Part shown: in pieces, positions 49,303 to 58,532 of the stretch | Layout of the letters: the number at the start of each line of letters is the position of its first letter | Numbering within the stretch: the first letter of the stretch is position 1 | DNA from: Labrys wisconsinensis | GTDB lineage: Bacteria > Pseudomonadota > Alphaproteobacteria > Rhizobiales > Labraceae | Length of the DNA: 64,000 nucleotides | Direction: 5' to 3' | NCBI RefSeq assembly: GCF_030814995.1 | Contig: NZ_JAUSVX010000001.1 | Coordinates: 1,116,001 to 1,180,000 of the forward strand | Notes under the pieces: generated by a model | What the model was told of the DNA's origin: nothing | Seen by the model: only the letters and a program-made list of their open reading frames with translations | The model's database searches: none | Translations under genes and position numbers: made by a program

Positions 49303-50079
49303 ATGGCCACGCCCATCATCGACATGCGAGGGATCGACAAGGCCTTCGGCGCCGTGCAGGCGCTGAAGGATGTCAGCCTGCAGCTGATGCCGGGCGAGAT
49401 CATCGGCCTGGTCGGCGACAATTCGGCCGGCAAGTCGACGCTGATGAAGGTGCTGACCGGCGCCTACCAGCGCGATGCCGGCGATGTCCTGGTCGACGGG
49501 CGCGAGACCCATTTCAAGAGCCCGCAGGACAGCCGCCGGCTCGGCCTGGAGATGATCTACCAGGACTTCGCCCTGTGCGGGAACATGGACATCGGCCAGA
49601 ACATCTTTCTCGGCCGCTGGCCGCGCCGGCTCGGCCTGTTCGTCAACCGCGAGAAGATGTATGCCGACGCCAGCGGCGTGCTGAAGCGCCTCAAGGTCGA
49701 CGTCAACTCGGTCTACCAGAAGGTCGAGAGCCTCTCCGGCGGGCGCCAGCAATCGGTCGCCATCGCCCGGGCCATCTCCTTCGATCCGCGCGTCGTCATC
49801 CTGGACGAGCCGACGGCCAACCTCTCGGTCATGGCCACCGAGCGCCTGCTCGAGACCATGGCGGAGCTGAAGCGCCAGGGCGTCGCCCAGATCATCATCT
49901 CCCACCGGCTGACCGACATCTTCGAGGTCGGCGACCGCATCATGGTGCTCAAGCGCGGCCGGAACGTCGGGGACCGCTACATCCGGCACACGACCGAGAA
50001 GGAAGTGCTGGAGCTGATCGTCTCCGGCACGCCCGAGACCGCCCTGACGGCGGACGAGGCGCTGCAGCGGGCGGCGTAG
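49303..50079 (+). CDS. Sugar ABC transporter ATP-binding protein, single domain
   Basis: 258-residue ATPase of the RbsA/AraG lineage but with only one nucleotide-binding domain instead of two. Walker A GDNSAGKST is at residues 38-46, where Ser replaces the Gly of the usual GxNGAGKST; the signature LSGGRQQSVAIARA and Walker B VVILDEPTANLS follow. Two copies would pair with the fused permease. It starts 11 bases after the permease stop behind GAGGA. Confidence 0.9.
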   Translation: MATPIIDMRGIDKAFGAVQALKDVSLQLMPGEIIGLVGDNSAGKSTLMKVLTGAYQRDAGDVLVDGRETHFKSPQDSRRLGLEMIYQDFALCGNMDIGQNIFLGRWPRRLGLFVNREKMYADASGVLKRLKVDVNSVYQKVESLSGGRQQSVAIARAISFDPRVVILDEPTANLSVMATERLLETMAELKRQGVAQIIISHRLTDIFEVGDRIMVLKRGRNVGDRYIRHTTEKEVLELIVSGTPETALTADEALQRAA

Positions 50080-50610
50080 ACCATGCCCGCCGGGGCAAAC
50101 CGCGCGATCTTTGATCACGGATCATTCATCTGATTCCGCGATGTGCTTCGCTTTTATCGAAGCGCAGGCTCCGAAAACCCTAATTTCACCGGCAGCGGAT
50201 ATGCCCATCATGTCCAGCTGCGGACAGCGAACGCGGTCGCCGCTCGAGGGCGGCCTGCGCAGGATAGATGCGCCGTCTTCAAGTCAAGATCAGTAATATT
50301 CTGTCGATGCCCAAGGCCGGTACCGACTACGATCGATTGCGAGAGCCTCACAGATAGCTCCGGCAGGGGAATCCTGCCTAGAAAATCACGATGAATGGCG
50401 AAGAATTGGGCACTCTCTGACCATAGTGCTTTCAATCGGCTCGTCAGGATCCAGGGTTGTTCAGTTCCCGGCTGAAGCTTCCGTGTGGGCGTCCGCGAAT
50501 GCTGACTAGCGCCTCACCGATGGCCCGCGACTTGCATTGCGCACCGGCCGGTAACGCCCGGCGCCGCGGCCGCGACCGGACGGCGCCGCAGGGTCGAGAA
50601 GAGGTGGTTG
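50080..50610. other. Gene-free gap between the two ABC importer operons
   Basis: 531 bases, less GC-rich than neighbours in its first 350 bases. No credible coding frame, tRNA or known repeat. A small hairpin GGCAGG-GGAAT-CCTGCC lies at 50362-50378. The promoter of the polyamine-type operon is presumably in the last 150 bases. Confidence 0.4.
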
Positions 50611-51741
50611 ATGAACGCGCTCGCCGCGCAGGACGTCCTGAGGCCTGGTACGCCGGTCGATGCGGAGCACCGGGCGGCGGCCGTCGCGGTTGCGCCCAAG
50701 CTCATGGTCCGGGGCCTCGCCAAGCGCTACGGCACGGCGCAGGCGCTGCAGCCGACGGATCTCGACGTCGCCGCCGGCGAGCTCCTGACCGTGCTCGGCC
50801 CTTCCGGGTCCGGCAAGACGACGCTGCTGCAGCTCGTCTGCGGCCTCGCCGAGCCGACCGGGGGCCGGCTGTTCATCGACGGTGTCGACCAGACGGCGAC
50901 GCCGGTGCACCGGCGCGGCATCGGCGTCGTCTTCCAGACCTATGCGCTGTTCCCGCATCTGACGGTCGAGGAGAACGTCTCCTTCCCGCTGGAAATGCGC
51001 AAGCTGCCCGCGGCCGAACTCGCGGCCAAGGTGGCGCGCGCGCTGGAGATGGTCGGCCTCGGCGCGCTCGGGGGCCGCTTTCCTCGGGAATTGTCGGGCG
51101 GCCAGCAGCAGCGCGTCGCGCTCGCCCGCTGCCTGGTCTACGAGCCGGCGCTGATCCTGATGGACGAGCCGCTAGGGGCGCTCGACCGCAAGCTGCGCGA
51201 GACGATGCAGATCGAGATCAAGCGGCTGCATCGCGACACCGGCGCGACCATCATCTTCGTCACCCATGACCAGGACGAGGCGCTGGCCCTCTCGGACCGG
51301 ATCTGCCTGATGAACAATGCCCGCATCGAGCAGGTCGGCACGCCGCGGGAGATCTATGAACGGCCCGGCAGCCTGTTCGTGGCCGGGTTCATCGGCCTCT
51401 CCAACGTGCTGCACGGCCGGATCCAGCGCCCGGGCCTGCTGGCGACGGCCGACGGCGCCTTCCCGCTGCCCGAGCGCCTGCGCCGTTCCCTCCCGGCCGA
51501 TCGCCAGGGCGCCCTCGTCATCCGGCCGGAGGACGTGGAGCTCGTGCCCGGCGGCGACGGCGCGATCACCGGCCATGTCGTCGAGACCGTCTACGGCGGC
51601 GCCGAGACCCGGCTCATGGTCGCGCTGCCGTCCGGGACGGTCATGACCGTGCGCCGCTCCTCACGCCAGGGCGCCTTGCAGGTCGGCGATCGCGTGTCCC
51701 TGCGATGGGATGCCGACCGGGCGCATGTCCTGCCTGCCTAG
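50611..51741 (+). CDS. Spermidine/putrescine-type ABC transporter ATP-binding protein
   Basis: 376-residue PotA-like ATPase. Walker A LGPSGSGKTTLLQ is at about residues 66-78, the signature LSGGQQQRVALARC, Walker B LILMDEPLGALDRKLRE, and an FVTHDQDEAL switch His. A C-terminal TOBE domain spans about residues 280-376. The ATG follows GAAGAGG; a TTG three bases upstream is also in frame. It opens an operon with a binding protein, a flavin monooxygenase and a fused permease. Confidence 0.9.
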   Translation: MNALAAQDVLRPGTPVDAEHRAAAVAVAPKLMVRGLAKRYGTAQALQPTDLDVAAGELLTVLGPSGSGKTTLLQLVCGLAEPTGGRLFIDGVDQTATPVHRRGIGVVFQTYALFPHLTVEENVSFPLEMRKLPAAELAAKVARALEMVGLGALGGRFPRELSGGQQQRVALARCLVYEPALILMDEPLGALDRKLRETMQIEIKRLHRDTGATIIFVTHDQDEALALSDRICLMNNARIEQVGTPREIYERPGSLFVAGFIGLSNVLHGRIQRPGLLATADGAFPLPERLRRSLPADRQGALVIRPEDVELVPGGDGAITGHVVETVYGGAETRLMVALPSGTVMTVRRSSRQGALQVGDRVSLRWDADRAHVLPA

Positions 51742-51788
51742 GCTTTTTCGACGCAGACATCGTCCTTGTGAGAATTTGGAGCAGATTG

Positions 51789-52862
51789 ATGAAGAAAACT
51801 GAGGGGATCACACGGCGTCGCTTCCTCAACGGAGCAGGCCTCGCGGCGGCCGGGCTGTCGATGCCGATGGTCTGGACCGGCACGCGCGCCTTCGCCGCCG
51901 ATCAGATCACCGTCGCCGATGTCGGCGGCGCGCCCGGCGCGGCGATCAAGCAGGCCTTCTACGACCCGTTCGAGAAGGAGACCGGCATCCACGTGGTCGG
52001 GGTCGCCCATGAGGCCGACCCGCAGAGCCAGTTCAAGCTCCTGGTCGACACCGGCAGCTTCATCTGGGACGCCTGCATGGTGACCCCGTCCCACGTCGCC
52101 TATCTCAGCAAGCCGAAGGACTATCTGGAGCCGCTCGGCATCTCTGCCGAGGACGGCAAGGACTTCGTGCCCGGCACGCTGACGCCGGTCTGGCTTGGCT
52201 TTTCCGTCTACGGCATGATCATGGCCTATCGGACCGACAAGTTCGGCGAGAACGGCCCGAAGACCTGGGCCGATTTCTTCGATGTCGCGAAATTCCCGGG
52301 ACGGCGCGGCCTCTACAAGGGCTACCAGGGCGCCATCGAGATGGCCCTGCTCGCCGACGGGGTCGCGCCCGACAAGCTCTACCCGCTCGATCTCGACCGC
52401 GCCTTCAAGATGCTCGACAAGATCAAGTCGAGCGTCGCGGTGTGGTGGACCAGCGGCGCCCAGAACACCCAGATCCTGCAGAGCGGCGAGGTCGACCTTT
52501 CCGACACCTGGAGCGCCCGCGCCTTCGCGGCGGCCGATGGCGGCGCCCCGGTCAAGATCGTCTGGGACGGGCTCTATTCGACCGACGGCTGGTCGATCCC
52601 CAAGGGCACGCCGCGCGCCGACCTCGCCCGGAAATTCATCCGCTTCTGCATGAAGCCGGAGCATCAGGGCGCCTATTGCAGCATCGTCGCCAACGGGCCG
52701 ACCAACCTCAAGGCCTATGACTTCATCAAGCCGGAGCGGGCGAGGTTCCTGCCGACCTATCCGGAGAACCTGAAGCACCTCGCCACCTTCGGCGAAGTCT
52801 ATTGGGCCGAGAACAACGGCCCGATCGAGGAGCGCTTCCAGACCTGGCTGCTCGGCGGCTGA
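51789..52862 (+). CDS. ABC transporter substrate-binding protein with Tat signal (PotD-like)
   Basis: 357 residues. The N-terminus carries a twin-arginine signal (TRRRFLNGAGLAAAGLSMP, about residues 8-26, cleavage near AFA-AD), so it is exported folded. The mature part is a PotD/extracellular solute-binding fold (QITVADVGGAPGAAIKQAFY; IWDACMVTPSHVAYLSK). It is encoded 47 bases after the ATPase and before the monooxygenase. The ligand is presumably an organic amine or sulfonate used by that enzyme; this is inference. Confidence 0.87.
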   Translation: MKKTEGITRRRFLNGAGLAAAGLSMPMVWTGTRAFAADQITVADVGGAPGAAIKQAFYDPFEKETGIHVVGVAHEADPQSQFKLLVDTGSFIWDACMVTPSHVAYLSKPKDYLEPLGISAEDGKDFVPGTLTPVWLGFSVYGMIMAYRTDKFGENGPKTWADFFDVAKFPGRRGLYKGYQGAIEMALLADGVAPDKLYPLDLDRAFKMLDKIKSSVAVWWTSGAQNTQILQSGEVDLSDTWSARAFAAADGGAPVKIVWDGLYSTDGWSIPKGTPRADLARKFIRFCMKPEHQGAYCSIVANGPTNLKAYDFIKPERARFLPTYPENLKHLATFGEVYWAENNGPIEERFQTWLLGG

Positions 52863-52936
52863 GGATCGTCCACCCCGCGCGATTCCGGCCCGGCGGGCGC
52901 TCGCCGGGCCACAATTCCGACCGAAGGAGCCCCCTG

Positions 52937-54295
52937 ATGACCAAGATGGCCCTTGCCGTGCTGATCCAGGGCACCGGTGCCCATCCCGCCTCCTGGCTGC
53001 AGACCGAGACGGCCGCCGACGCCTCGACCGACATCGACTATTACAAGGCCGCCGCCCAGCTCGCCGAGCGCGGCCGCTTCGACCTCTTCTTCATCGCCGA
53101 TACGCCGGCGGCGCGCACCGACAACCTGCACGCCTGGAGCCGGTTCCCGATGTTCATGAACGTGTTCGAGCCGGTGACGCTGCTCTCGGCGGTCGCCTCC
53201 GTGACCAGCCATATCGGCCTGGGCGCCACGGCCTCGACCAGCTTCTACGAGCCCTACAACGTCGCGCGCCTGTTCGCCTCTCTGGACCATCTCAGCCATG
53301 GCCGCGCCGCCTGGAACGTCGTGACCTCGGCCAACGACTATGCCGCCCGCAATTTCGGCCTCGACCGCCTGCCGCCGCATGGCGAGCGCTACGAGCGCGC
53401 CCGCGAATTCGTCTCGGTGGTGCAGGCGCTGTGGGACAGCTGGGAGGACGATGCCTTCATCCAGGACCGGGAGAGCGGGCGCAACTTCGATCCGGCCAAG
53501 CTGCATGTGCTCGACCACCACGGCCGATATTTCAAGGTCCATGGCGCGCTCAACATCGCCCGCACGCCGCAGGGCCAGCCGGTGATCATCCAGGCCGGCG
53601 CCTCCAACACCGGCAAGGATTTCGCGGCGGCGACGGCGGAGGTCGTCTTCGCCTCCGACAGCGGCGTCGCCGAAGGCCGGGCTTTCTACCAGGACCTGAA
53701 GGGCCGGATGGCCAAATTCGGCCGCGAGCCCGACGACCTCAAGGTGCTGGCCGGCCTGCCCGTGGTGATCGGCACCAGCGCCCAGGAGGCGGAGGACAAG
53801 TATCAGGCCCTCCAGAGCCTGATCCATCCCGATGTCGGGCGCATGCGCCTGAGCAACGACCTGGAGGTCGACCTCTCCGACCTGCCGCTGGACGAGCCGG
53901 TGCCGCTCGACCGGATCCCGGCCACGTCGAACTTCCACCAGACCTATTTCGCCAATATCGCCGGCATGATCCGGCGCGGCATGACGCTCCGGCAGATCTA
54001 CATGAGCTACGAGCGCGGCCTGGAGACGGTGCGCGGCACGCCGATTCAGATCGCCGACCGCATGGAGGAATGGGTCGCGGGCGGGGCGGCCGACGGCTTC
54101 ATGATGCTGTTCCACACCATGCCCGGCGGCCTGCGCGATTTCGTCGAGCTGGTGGTGCCCGAGCTGCAGCGGCGCGGCCTGATGCGCGCCGACTACGAGG
54201 CGCGGACGCTGCGCGGCCATCTCGGCCTGAAGCGTCCGCCGAACCGCTACGCCCAGGCTGCGGAGGTGGCGCCCATAGCCGCGGCGGCGGAATGA
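52937..54295 (+). CDS. LLM-class flavin-dependent monooxygenase (NtaA/DmoA type)
   Basis: 452-residue FMN-dependent oxygenase of the bacterial luciferase superfamily, subgroup of nitrilotriacetate, dimethylsulfide and related monooxygenases. Marks are AERGRFDLFFIADTPAAR, PVTLLSAVASVTSHIGLGAT, ASLDHLSHGRAAWNVVTS (FMN phosphate region), PVIIQAGASNTGKDFAA and DGFMMLFHTMPGGLRDF. It needs a separate NAD(P)H:FMN reductase, which is not in this operon. Its place between binding protein and permease implies that it attacks the imported compound. Confidence 0.9.
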   Translation: MTKMALAVLIQGTGAHPASWLQTETAADASTDIDYYKAAAQLAERGRFDLFFIADTPAARTDNLHAWSRFPMFMNVFEPVTLLSAVASVTSHIGLGATASTSFYEPYNVARLFASLDHLSHGRAAWNVVTSANDYAARNFGLDRLPPHGERYERAREFVSVVQALWDSWEDDAFIQDRESGRNFDPAKLHVLDHHGRYFKVHGALNIARTPQGQPVIIQAGASNTGKDFAAATAEVVFASDSGVAEGRAFYQDLKGRMAKFGREPDDLKVLAGLPVVIGTSAQEAEDKYQALQSLIHPDVGRMRLSNDLEVDLSDLPLDEPVPLDRIPATSNFHQTYFANIAGMIRRGMTLRQIYMSYERGLETVRGTPIQIADRMEEWVAGGAADGFMMLFHTMPGGLRDFVELVVPELQRRGLMRADYEARTLRGHLGLKRPPNRYAQAAEVAPIAAAAE

Positions 54296-54299
54296 GGAC

Positions 54300-56072
54300 A
54301 TGACCGATATCGCCTCGCGGCCGGCCATGATCGGGGCGGGATGGCGCGCGCGGGCCGGCTGGCGCAATCCGCTGTGGCTGGCCCTCCCCGGCATCGTCTT
54401 CCTCGTCCTGTTCCTCGCCTATCCCGCGCTGCAGCTCCTGTCGCTCAGCGTTATCGACCCGCAGGGCGGCGGCCTCTCACTCGCCGCCTTCCGGCGTCTG
54501 CTCACCACGCCGGTCTATCTCCGCGTGCTGACCACCACCTTCGTCGTCGCGGCGCAGACGACGGCGCTCTGCCTGCTGTTCGGCTATCCCCTGGCCTATT
54601 GGCTGGCCCGGCAGCCGGCCCGGCGCCAGCAGGGCCTGATGCTCCTGGTGCTGCTGCCGTTCTGGACCAGCCCCCTGGTGCTGAACTTCGCCTGGCTGGT
54701 GCTGCTCGGGCGCAACGGCGCCGTGGCGGGCGCCCTGATGGCGCTCGGCATCGACCATCCGCCGGACCTGCTGTTCGGCCGCGGCACCGTGCTGTTCGCG
54801 CTGACCCACAGCATGCTGCCGCTCGCCGTGGTCACCATGCTGCCGACGATGAGCCAGATCGACGAGCGCCTGCCGCGGGCGGCCGCCACCCTCGGCGCCA
54901 GCGGCGGCCAGCGGTTCTGGCGCGTCTGGTTCCACCTCTCCATGCCCGGCGTGGCGGCGGCCGGGCTGCTCGTCTTCGTCAACTCGGTCGGCTTCTTCAT
55001 CACCCCCGCCATCCTCGGCGGGCCGCAGGAGACGATGCTCAGCCAATTGATCATCAACCAGATCCAGAAGCTGCAGAACTGGCCCTTCGGCGCGGCGCTC
55101 GCCGCCATGCTGATCGCCGCGGCGCTGCTGACCTGCATCGTCTACGACTATGCCTTCGGCCTGTCCTCGGTGTCGGGCGGCGCGGATGCCAAGACCGGCC
55201 GGCGCCGCGGCTGGCCGCGGCGGCTCGGCATGCGGGCGCTGGCCGGCCTGGCCGCGGCGACCGACGCGGTGGACCGAGCGGTCGGCGGCCATCGCCTGGG
55301 CTGGCTGCTGCCGACCTACGCCATCGGCCTCGTCGTGCTGTCGCTGCTGCCGATCGTCGCCTTCATCCCCATGGGCTTCACCAGCTCGAACTTCCTGTCC
55401 TTCCCGCCGCCGGGCTTCAGCACCCGCTGGTTCGAGGCCTATCTGGAATCGCCGGTCTGGATCGCCGCCACCATCCGCTCCTTCGGCATCGGGCTGGTCA
55501 CGGCGGCGGTGACGCTGCTCATCGCGGCGATGGGCGCCTTCGGCATCGCCAGGACCGAGAGCCGCTGGGCGGGCCTGGGCTTCGTCCTGTTCCTGATGCC
55601 GATGGTGGTGCCGCCGATCGTCATCGCCATCGCGCTGTTCTACCTCTTCGCCGGCGTCGGCCTGGTGGCGACCGACCTCGGAATCGTCATCGGCCACACC
55701 GTCACCGCCATCCCGATCGCCTTCGTCGTCATCCTGGCGACGCTGAAGGGCCATGACTGGCGCTACGATCAGGCGGCGGCCACCCTGGGCGCCAGCCGGT
55801 CCAAGGTGCTGGCGCGCGTCACCATCCCGCTGATCCGCAAGGGCCTGTTCGCCGCCTTCATCTTCGCCTTCCTGCAGTCCTTCCAGGAATTGACCATCGC
55901 CATGTTCATCGGCGGCGGGCTGAAGACGACGCTGCCCAAGCAGATGTGGGACGACGTCAACCTGCAGGTGAACCCGACGCTGGCGGCGGCCTCCGTGGTG
56001 GTCATGGTCGTCGTCACCGGCCTGTTCCTCGTCGCCGGCCGGCTGCGGATGGGCTCTTCGCGCAGCGCCTGA
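54300..56072 (+). CDS. ABC transporter permease, fused PotB-PotC type
   Basis: 590 residues with two BPD_transp_1 domains in one chain. The first covers about residues 25-290 and the second about 335-585, each with an EAA-type coupling loop (RAAATLGASGGQRFWRVWFH and QAAATLGASRSKVLARVTIP). A basic linker near KTGRRRGWPRRLG joins them. It replaces the usual pair of separate permeases of polyamine-type importers. It starts four bases after the monooxygenase stop. Confidence 0.9.
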   Translation: MTDIASRPAMIGAGWRARAGWRNPLWLALPGIVFLVLFLAYPALQLLSLSVIDPQGGGLSLAAFRRLLTTPVYLRVLTTTFVVAAQTTALCLLFGYPLAYWLARQPARRQQGLMLLVLLPFWTSPLVLNFAWLVLLGRNGAVAGALMALGIDHPPDLLFGRGTVLFALTHSMLPLAVVTMLPTMSQIDERLPRAAATLGASGGQRFWRVWFHLSMPGVAAAGLLVFVNSVGFFITPAILGGPQETMLSQLIINQIQKLQNWPFGAALAAMLIAAALLTCIVYDYAFGLSSVSGGADAKTGRRRGWPRRLGMRALAGLAAATDAVDRAVGGHRLGWLLPTYAIGLVVLSLLPIVAFIPMGFTSSNFLSFPPPGFSTRWFEAYLESPVWIAATIRSFGIGLVTAAVTLLIAAMGAFGIARTESRWAGLGFVLFLMPMVVPPIVIAIALFYLFAGVGLVATDLGIVIGHTVTAIPIAFVVILATLKGHDWRYDQAAATLGASRSKVLARVTIPLIRKGLFAAFIFAFLQSFQELTIAMFIGGGLKTTLPKQMWDDVNLQVNPTLAAASVVVMVVVTGLFLVAGRLRMGSSRSA

Positions 56073-56162
56073 ACGGCCCGGGGGCTCGCCGCCCACTGAC
56101 AAATCGCCCCCGACCCATTAGATAGGAGCGATCGGCGCGCGCCGCGCCCACGAGGATTGCCG

Positions 56163-57029
56163 ATGAACTGGATCGCGACCGTCGTTCCGCCGAGGATCAA
56201 GAACATCTTCTCGCGGCGCGACACGCCGGAGAACCTGTGGATCAAGTGCCCGGAGACCGGCCAGATGGTGTTCCACAAGGATCTGGAGCAGAACGGCTAC
56301 GTCATTCCCGGCTCCAACTACCACATGCGCATGACCGCGGCGCAACGCCTGGCGTCGATCTTCGACAATGGCGCCTGGGAGGACATCGTGGCGCCGGACG
56401 TCGCGGCCGACCCGCTGAAGTTCCGCGACGAGAAGCGCTATGTCGACCGCCTCAAGGATGCCCGCGGCAAGACCGGCATGCAGGATGCCATCAAGGTCGG
56501 CCACGGCCTGATGGACGGCCTGCCGGTGGTCGTGGCCGTGCAGGACTTCGAGTTCATGGGCGGCTCGCTCGGCATGGCGGCGGGCGAGGCGGTGGTCAAG
56601 GGCCTCCTGACCGCGGCCGAGCGCGGCACGCCCTTCATCATGTTCGCCGCCTCCGGCGGGGCGCGCATGCAGGAAGGCATCCTCTCGCTGATGCAGATGC
56701 CGCGCACCACCGTGGCGATCCAGCGCCTGCGCGAGGCCCGGCAGCCCTATATCGTGGTGCTGACCAACCCGACCACCGGCGGCGTCACCGCCTCCTACGC
56801 CATGCTCGGCGACGTGCAGCTCGCCGAGCCCGGCGCCCTGATCGGCTTCGCCGGCCCGCGCGTCATCGAGCAGACCATCCGCGAGAAGCTGCCCGACGGC
56901 TTCCAGCGCTCCGAATATCTCAAGGAGCACGGCATGGTCGACATGGTGGTGCACCGCCACCAGCTCAAGCCGACGCTCGTCAGATTGTGTCGCCTTCTGA
57001 CCAAGGCGCCCGAGAAGGCGGCGGCATAA
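56163..57029 (+). CDS. accD: Acetyl-CoA carboxylase carboxyltransferase beta subunit
   Basis: 288-residue subunit catalysing carboxyl transfer to acetyl-CoA for fatty acid synthesis, with Acc[36 protein letters not shown] (about residues 163-181) and the oxyanion-hole segment [17 protein letters not shown] are typical. The N-terminal zinc-ribbon region keeps the strand [16 protein letters not shown] but only one of the four cysteines, as in other alphaproteobacteria. The ATG at 56163 follows GAGGA; a TTG six bases upstream is less likely. accD-folC is a conserved pair. Confidence 0.95.
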   Translation: MNWIATVVPPRIKNIFSRRDTPENLWIKCPETGQMVFHKDLEQNGYVIPGSNYHMRMTAAQRLASIFDNGAWEDIVAPDVAADPLKFRDEKRYVDRLKDARGKTGMQDAIKVGHGLMDGLPVVVAVQDFEFMGGSLGMAAGEAVVKGLLTAAERGTPFIMFAASGGARMQEGILSLMQMPRTTVAIQRLREARQPYIVVLTNPTTGGVTASYAMLGDVQLAEPGALIGFAGPRVIEQTIREKLPDGFQRSEYLKEHGMVDMVVHRHQLKPTLVRLCRLLTKAPEKAAA

Positions 57030-57136
57030 CGGGGGATCGGGCCGCTCGCGGCGCGGCCCATCGCTCTCCACCTCCCGACGGCGTGCGGGGCTGCGGCCGG
57101 ACCGAGTCCGTGCCTGCCCGCCATATCTCGACGGCC

Positions 57137-58456
57137 ATGACGAATTCCGACGCCATCATCGCGCGCTTCATGGCGCTGCACCCCAAGAAGATCGACCTGT
57201 CTCTCGGCCGCATGACCGCGATGCTGGCCAAGCTCGGCGATCCCCAGCATCGCCTGCCGCCGGTCATCCATGTCGCCGGCACCAACGGCAAGGGCTCGAC
57301 CGTCGCTTTCCTGCGCGCCATGCTGGAGGCGGCGGGCTATGGCGTGCATGTCTATACATCGCCGCACCTCGTGCATTTCCACGAGCGCATCCGTCTTGCC
57401 GCTCCAGGCGGCGGCCGGCTCGTGGCCGAGCCGCGCCTGGTCGAGGCCTTGCAGGACTGCGAGCGCGAGAACGCCGGCGACCCCATCACCGTGTTCGAGA
57501 TCACCACGGCCGCCGCCTTCAAGCTGTTCGCCGAGACGCCGGCCGACGTGCTGCTGCTCGAGGTCGGGCTCGGCGGGCGCATGGACGCCACCAATGTGGT
57601 CGACAGGCCCCTCGCCACGGTGATCACCTCCGTCTCGATGGACCATGCCGACTTCCTCGGCAACGATGTCGAGCTGGTCGCGGCGGAGAAGGCCGGCATC
57701 CTCAAGCGCGACGTGCCCGGCATCCTCCATCCCCAGACCGACGCGGTGCGCGCCGTGATCGAGCGGACGGCGGCGCGGGTGCGGGCGCCGCTGATCATCG
57801 GCGGCCAGGATTTCGACGTGCGCGAGGAGAACGGCCGCCTGGTCTATCAGGACGAGGCCGGGCTGCTCGACCTGCCGCTGCCGCGCCTGGCCGGCCGCCA
57901 CCAGCACCGCAATGCCGGCGTCGCCATCGCCACGCTGCGCGCCCAGGACCGCTTCAGGCTCACCGATGCGCAGATCGAGCGGGCGATGACGTCTGTCGAC
58001 TGGCCGGCCCGCCTGCAGCGCCTGCCCACGGGCCGCATTCCGGCCATGCTGCCCCGGGACAGCGAGGTCTGGCTCGACGGCGGCCACAATGTCGATGGCG
58101 GCCGGGTGCTGGCCGAGGCCCTGGCCGAGTTCGAGGAGCGCAGCTCGCGGCCGCTCATCCTCGTCGCCGGCATGCTGTCGACCAAGGATTCCGACGGCTT
58201 CCTCGGGAATTTCGCCGGTCTCGCCCGCGAGGTCCACACCGTGCCGATCAGCCACAACACCACCGCCCGCTCGCCGCAGGCGGTGGCCGAAGCCGCCCGC
58301 CATGCCGGCCTCGCCGCCCGGGCGCACGACACGCTGGCCGAGGCCTTCGCCGCCATCGCCGCGGAAAACTTCCCCGTCGCGCCGCGCGTGGTCATCACCG
58401 GCTCGCTCTACCTCGCCGGGGAGGTGCTGGCCTTCAACGGCACCGAGCTGCGATAG
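57137..58456 (+). CDS. folC: Bifunctional folylpolyglutamate synthase / dihydrofolate synthase
   Basis: 439-residue ligase adding glutamate to dihydropteroate and folates. The P-loop is HVAGTNGKGSTVAFLRAML (about residues 46-64), followed by YTSPHLVHFHERIR, EVGLGGRMDATNV and MDHADFLGNDVELVA, all FolC signatures. The C-terminal Rossmann-like domain includes WLDGGHNVDGGRVLAEAL. It follows accD by 107 bases and is probably co-transcribed. Confidence 0.95.
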   Translation: MTNSDAIIARFMALHPKKIDLSLGRMTAMLAKLGDPQHRLPPVIHVAGTNGKGSTVAFLRAMLEAAGYGVHVYTSPHLVHFHERIRLAAPGGGRLVAEPRLVEALQDCERENAGDPITVFEITTAAAFKLFAETPADVLLLEVGLGGRMDATNVVDRPLATVITSVSMDHADFLGNDVELVAAEKAGILKRDVPGILHPQTDAVRAVIERTAARVRAPLIIGGQDFDVREENGRLVYQDEAGLLDLPLPRLAGRHQHRNAGVAIATLRAQDRFRLTDAQIERAMTSVDWPARLQRLPTGRIPAMLPRDSEVWLDGGHNVDGGRVLAEALAEFEERSSRPLILVAGMLSTKDSDGFLGNFAGLAREVHTVPISHNTTARSPQAVAEAARHAGLAARAHDTLAEAFAAIAAENFPVAPRVVITGSLYLAGEVLAFNGTELR

Positions 58457-58500
58457 GCTCGGAAATTCGGGTTCCGGCCCCTTCCCAAGTCCCGAGATAT

Positions 58501-58513
58501 TTGACAAAGTCAA
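58501..58513. promoter_or_regulatory. Candidate operator of the MarR-GNAT gene
   Basis: TTGAC-AAA-GTCAA is a perfect dyad in an AT-rich pocket 20 bases before the start of the MarR-type gene. MarR proteins commonly bind such dyads to repress their own gene. The position also overlaps a TTGACA hexamer. Confidence 0.5.
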
Positions 58514-58532
58514 CTATATCGGGAGAGACATC

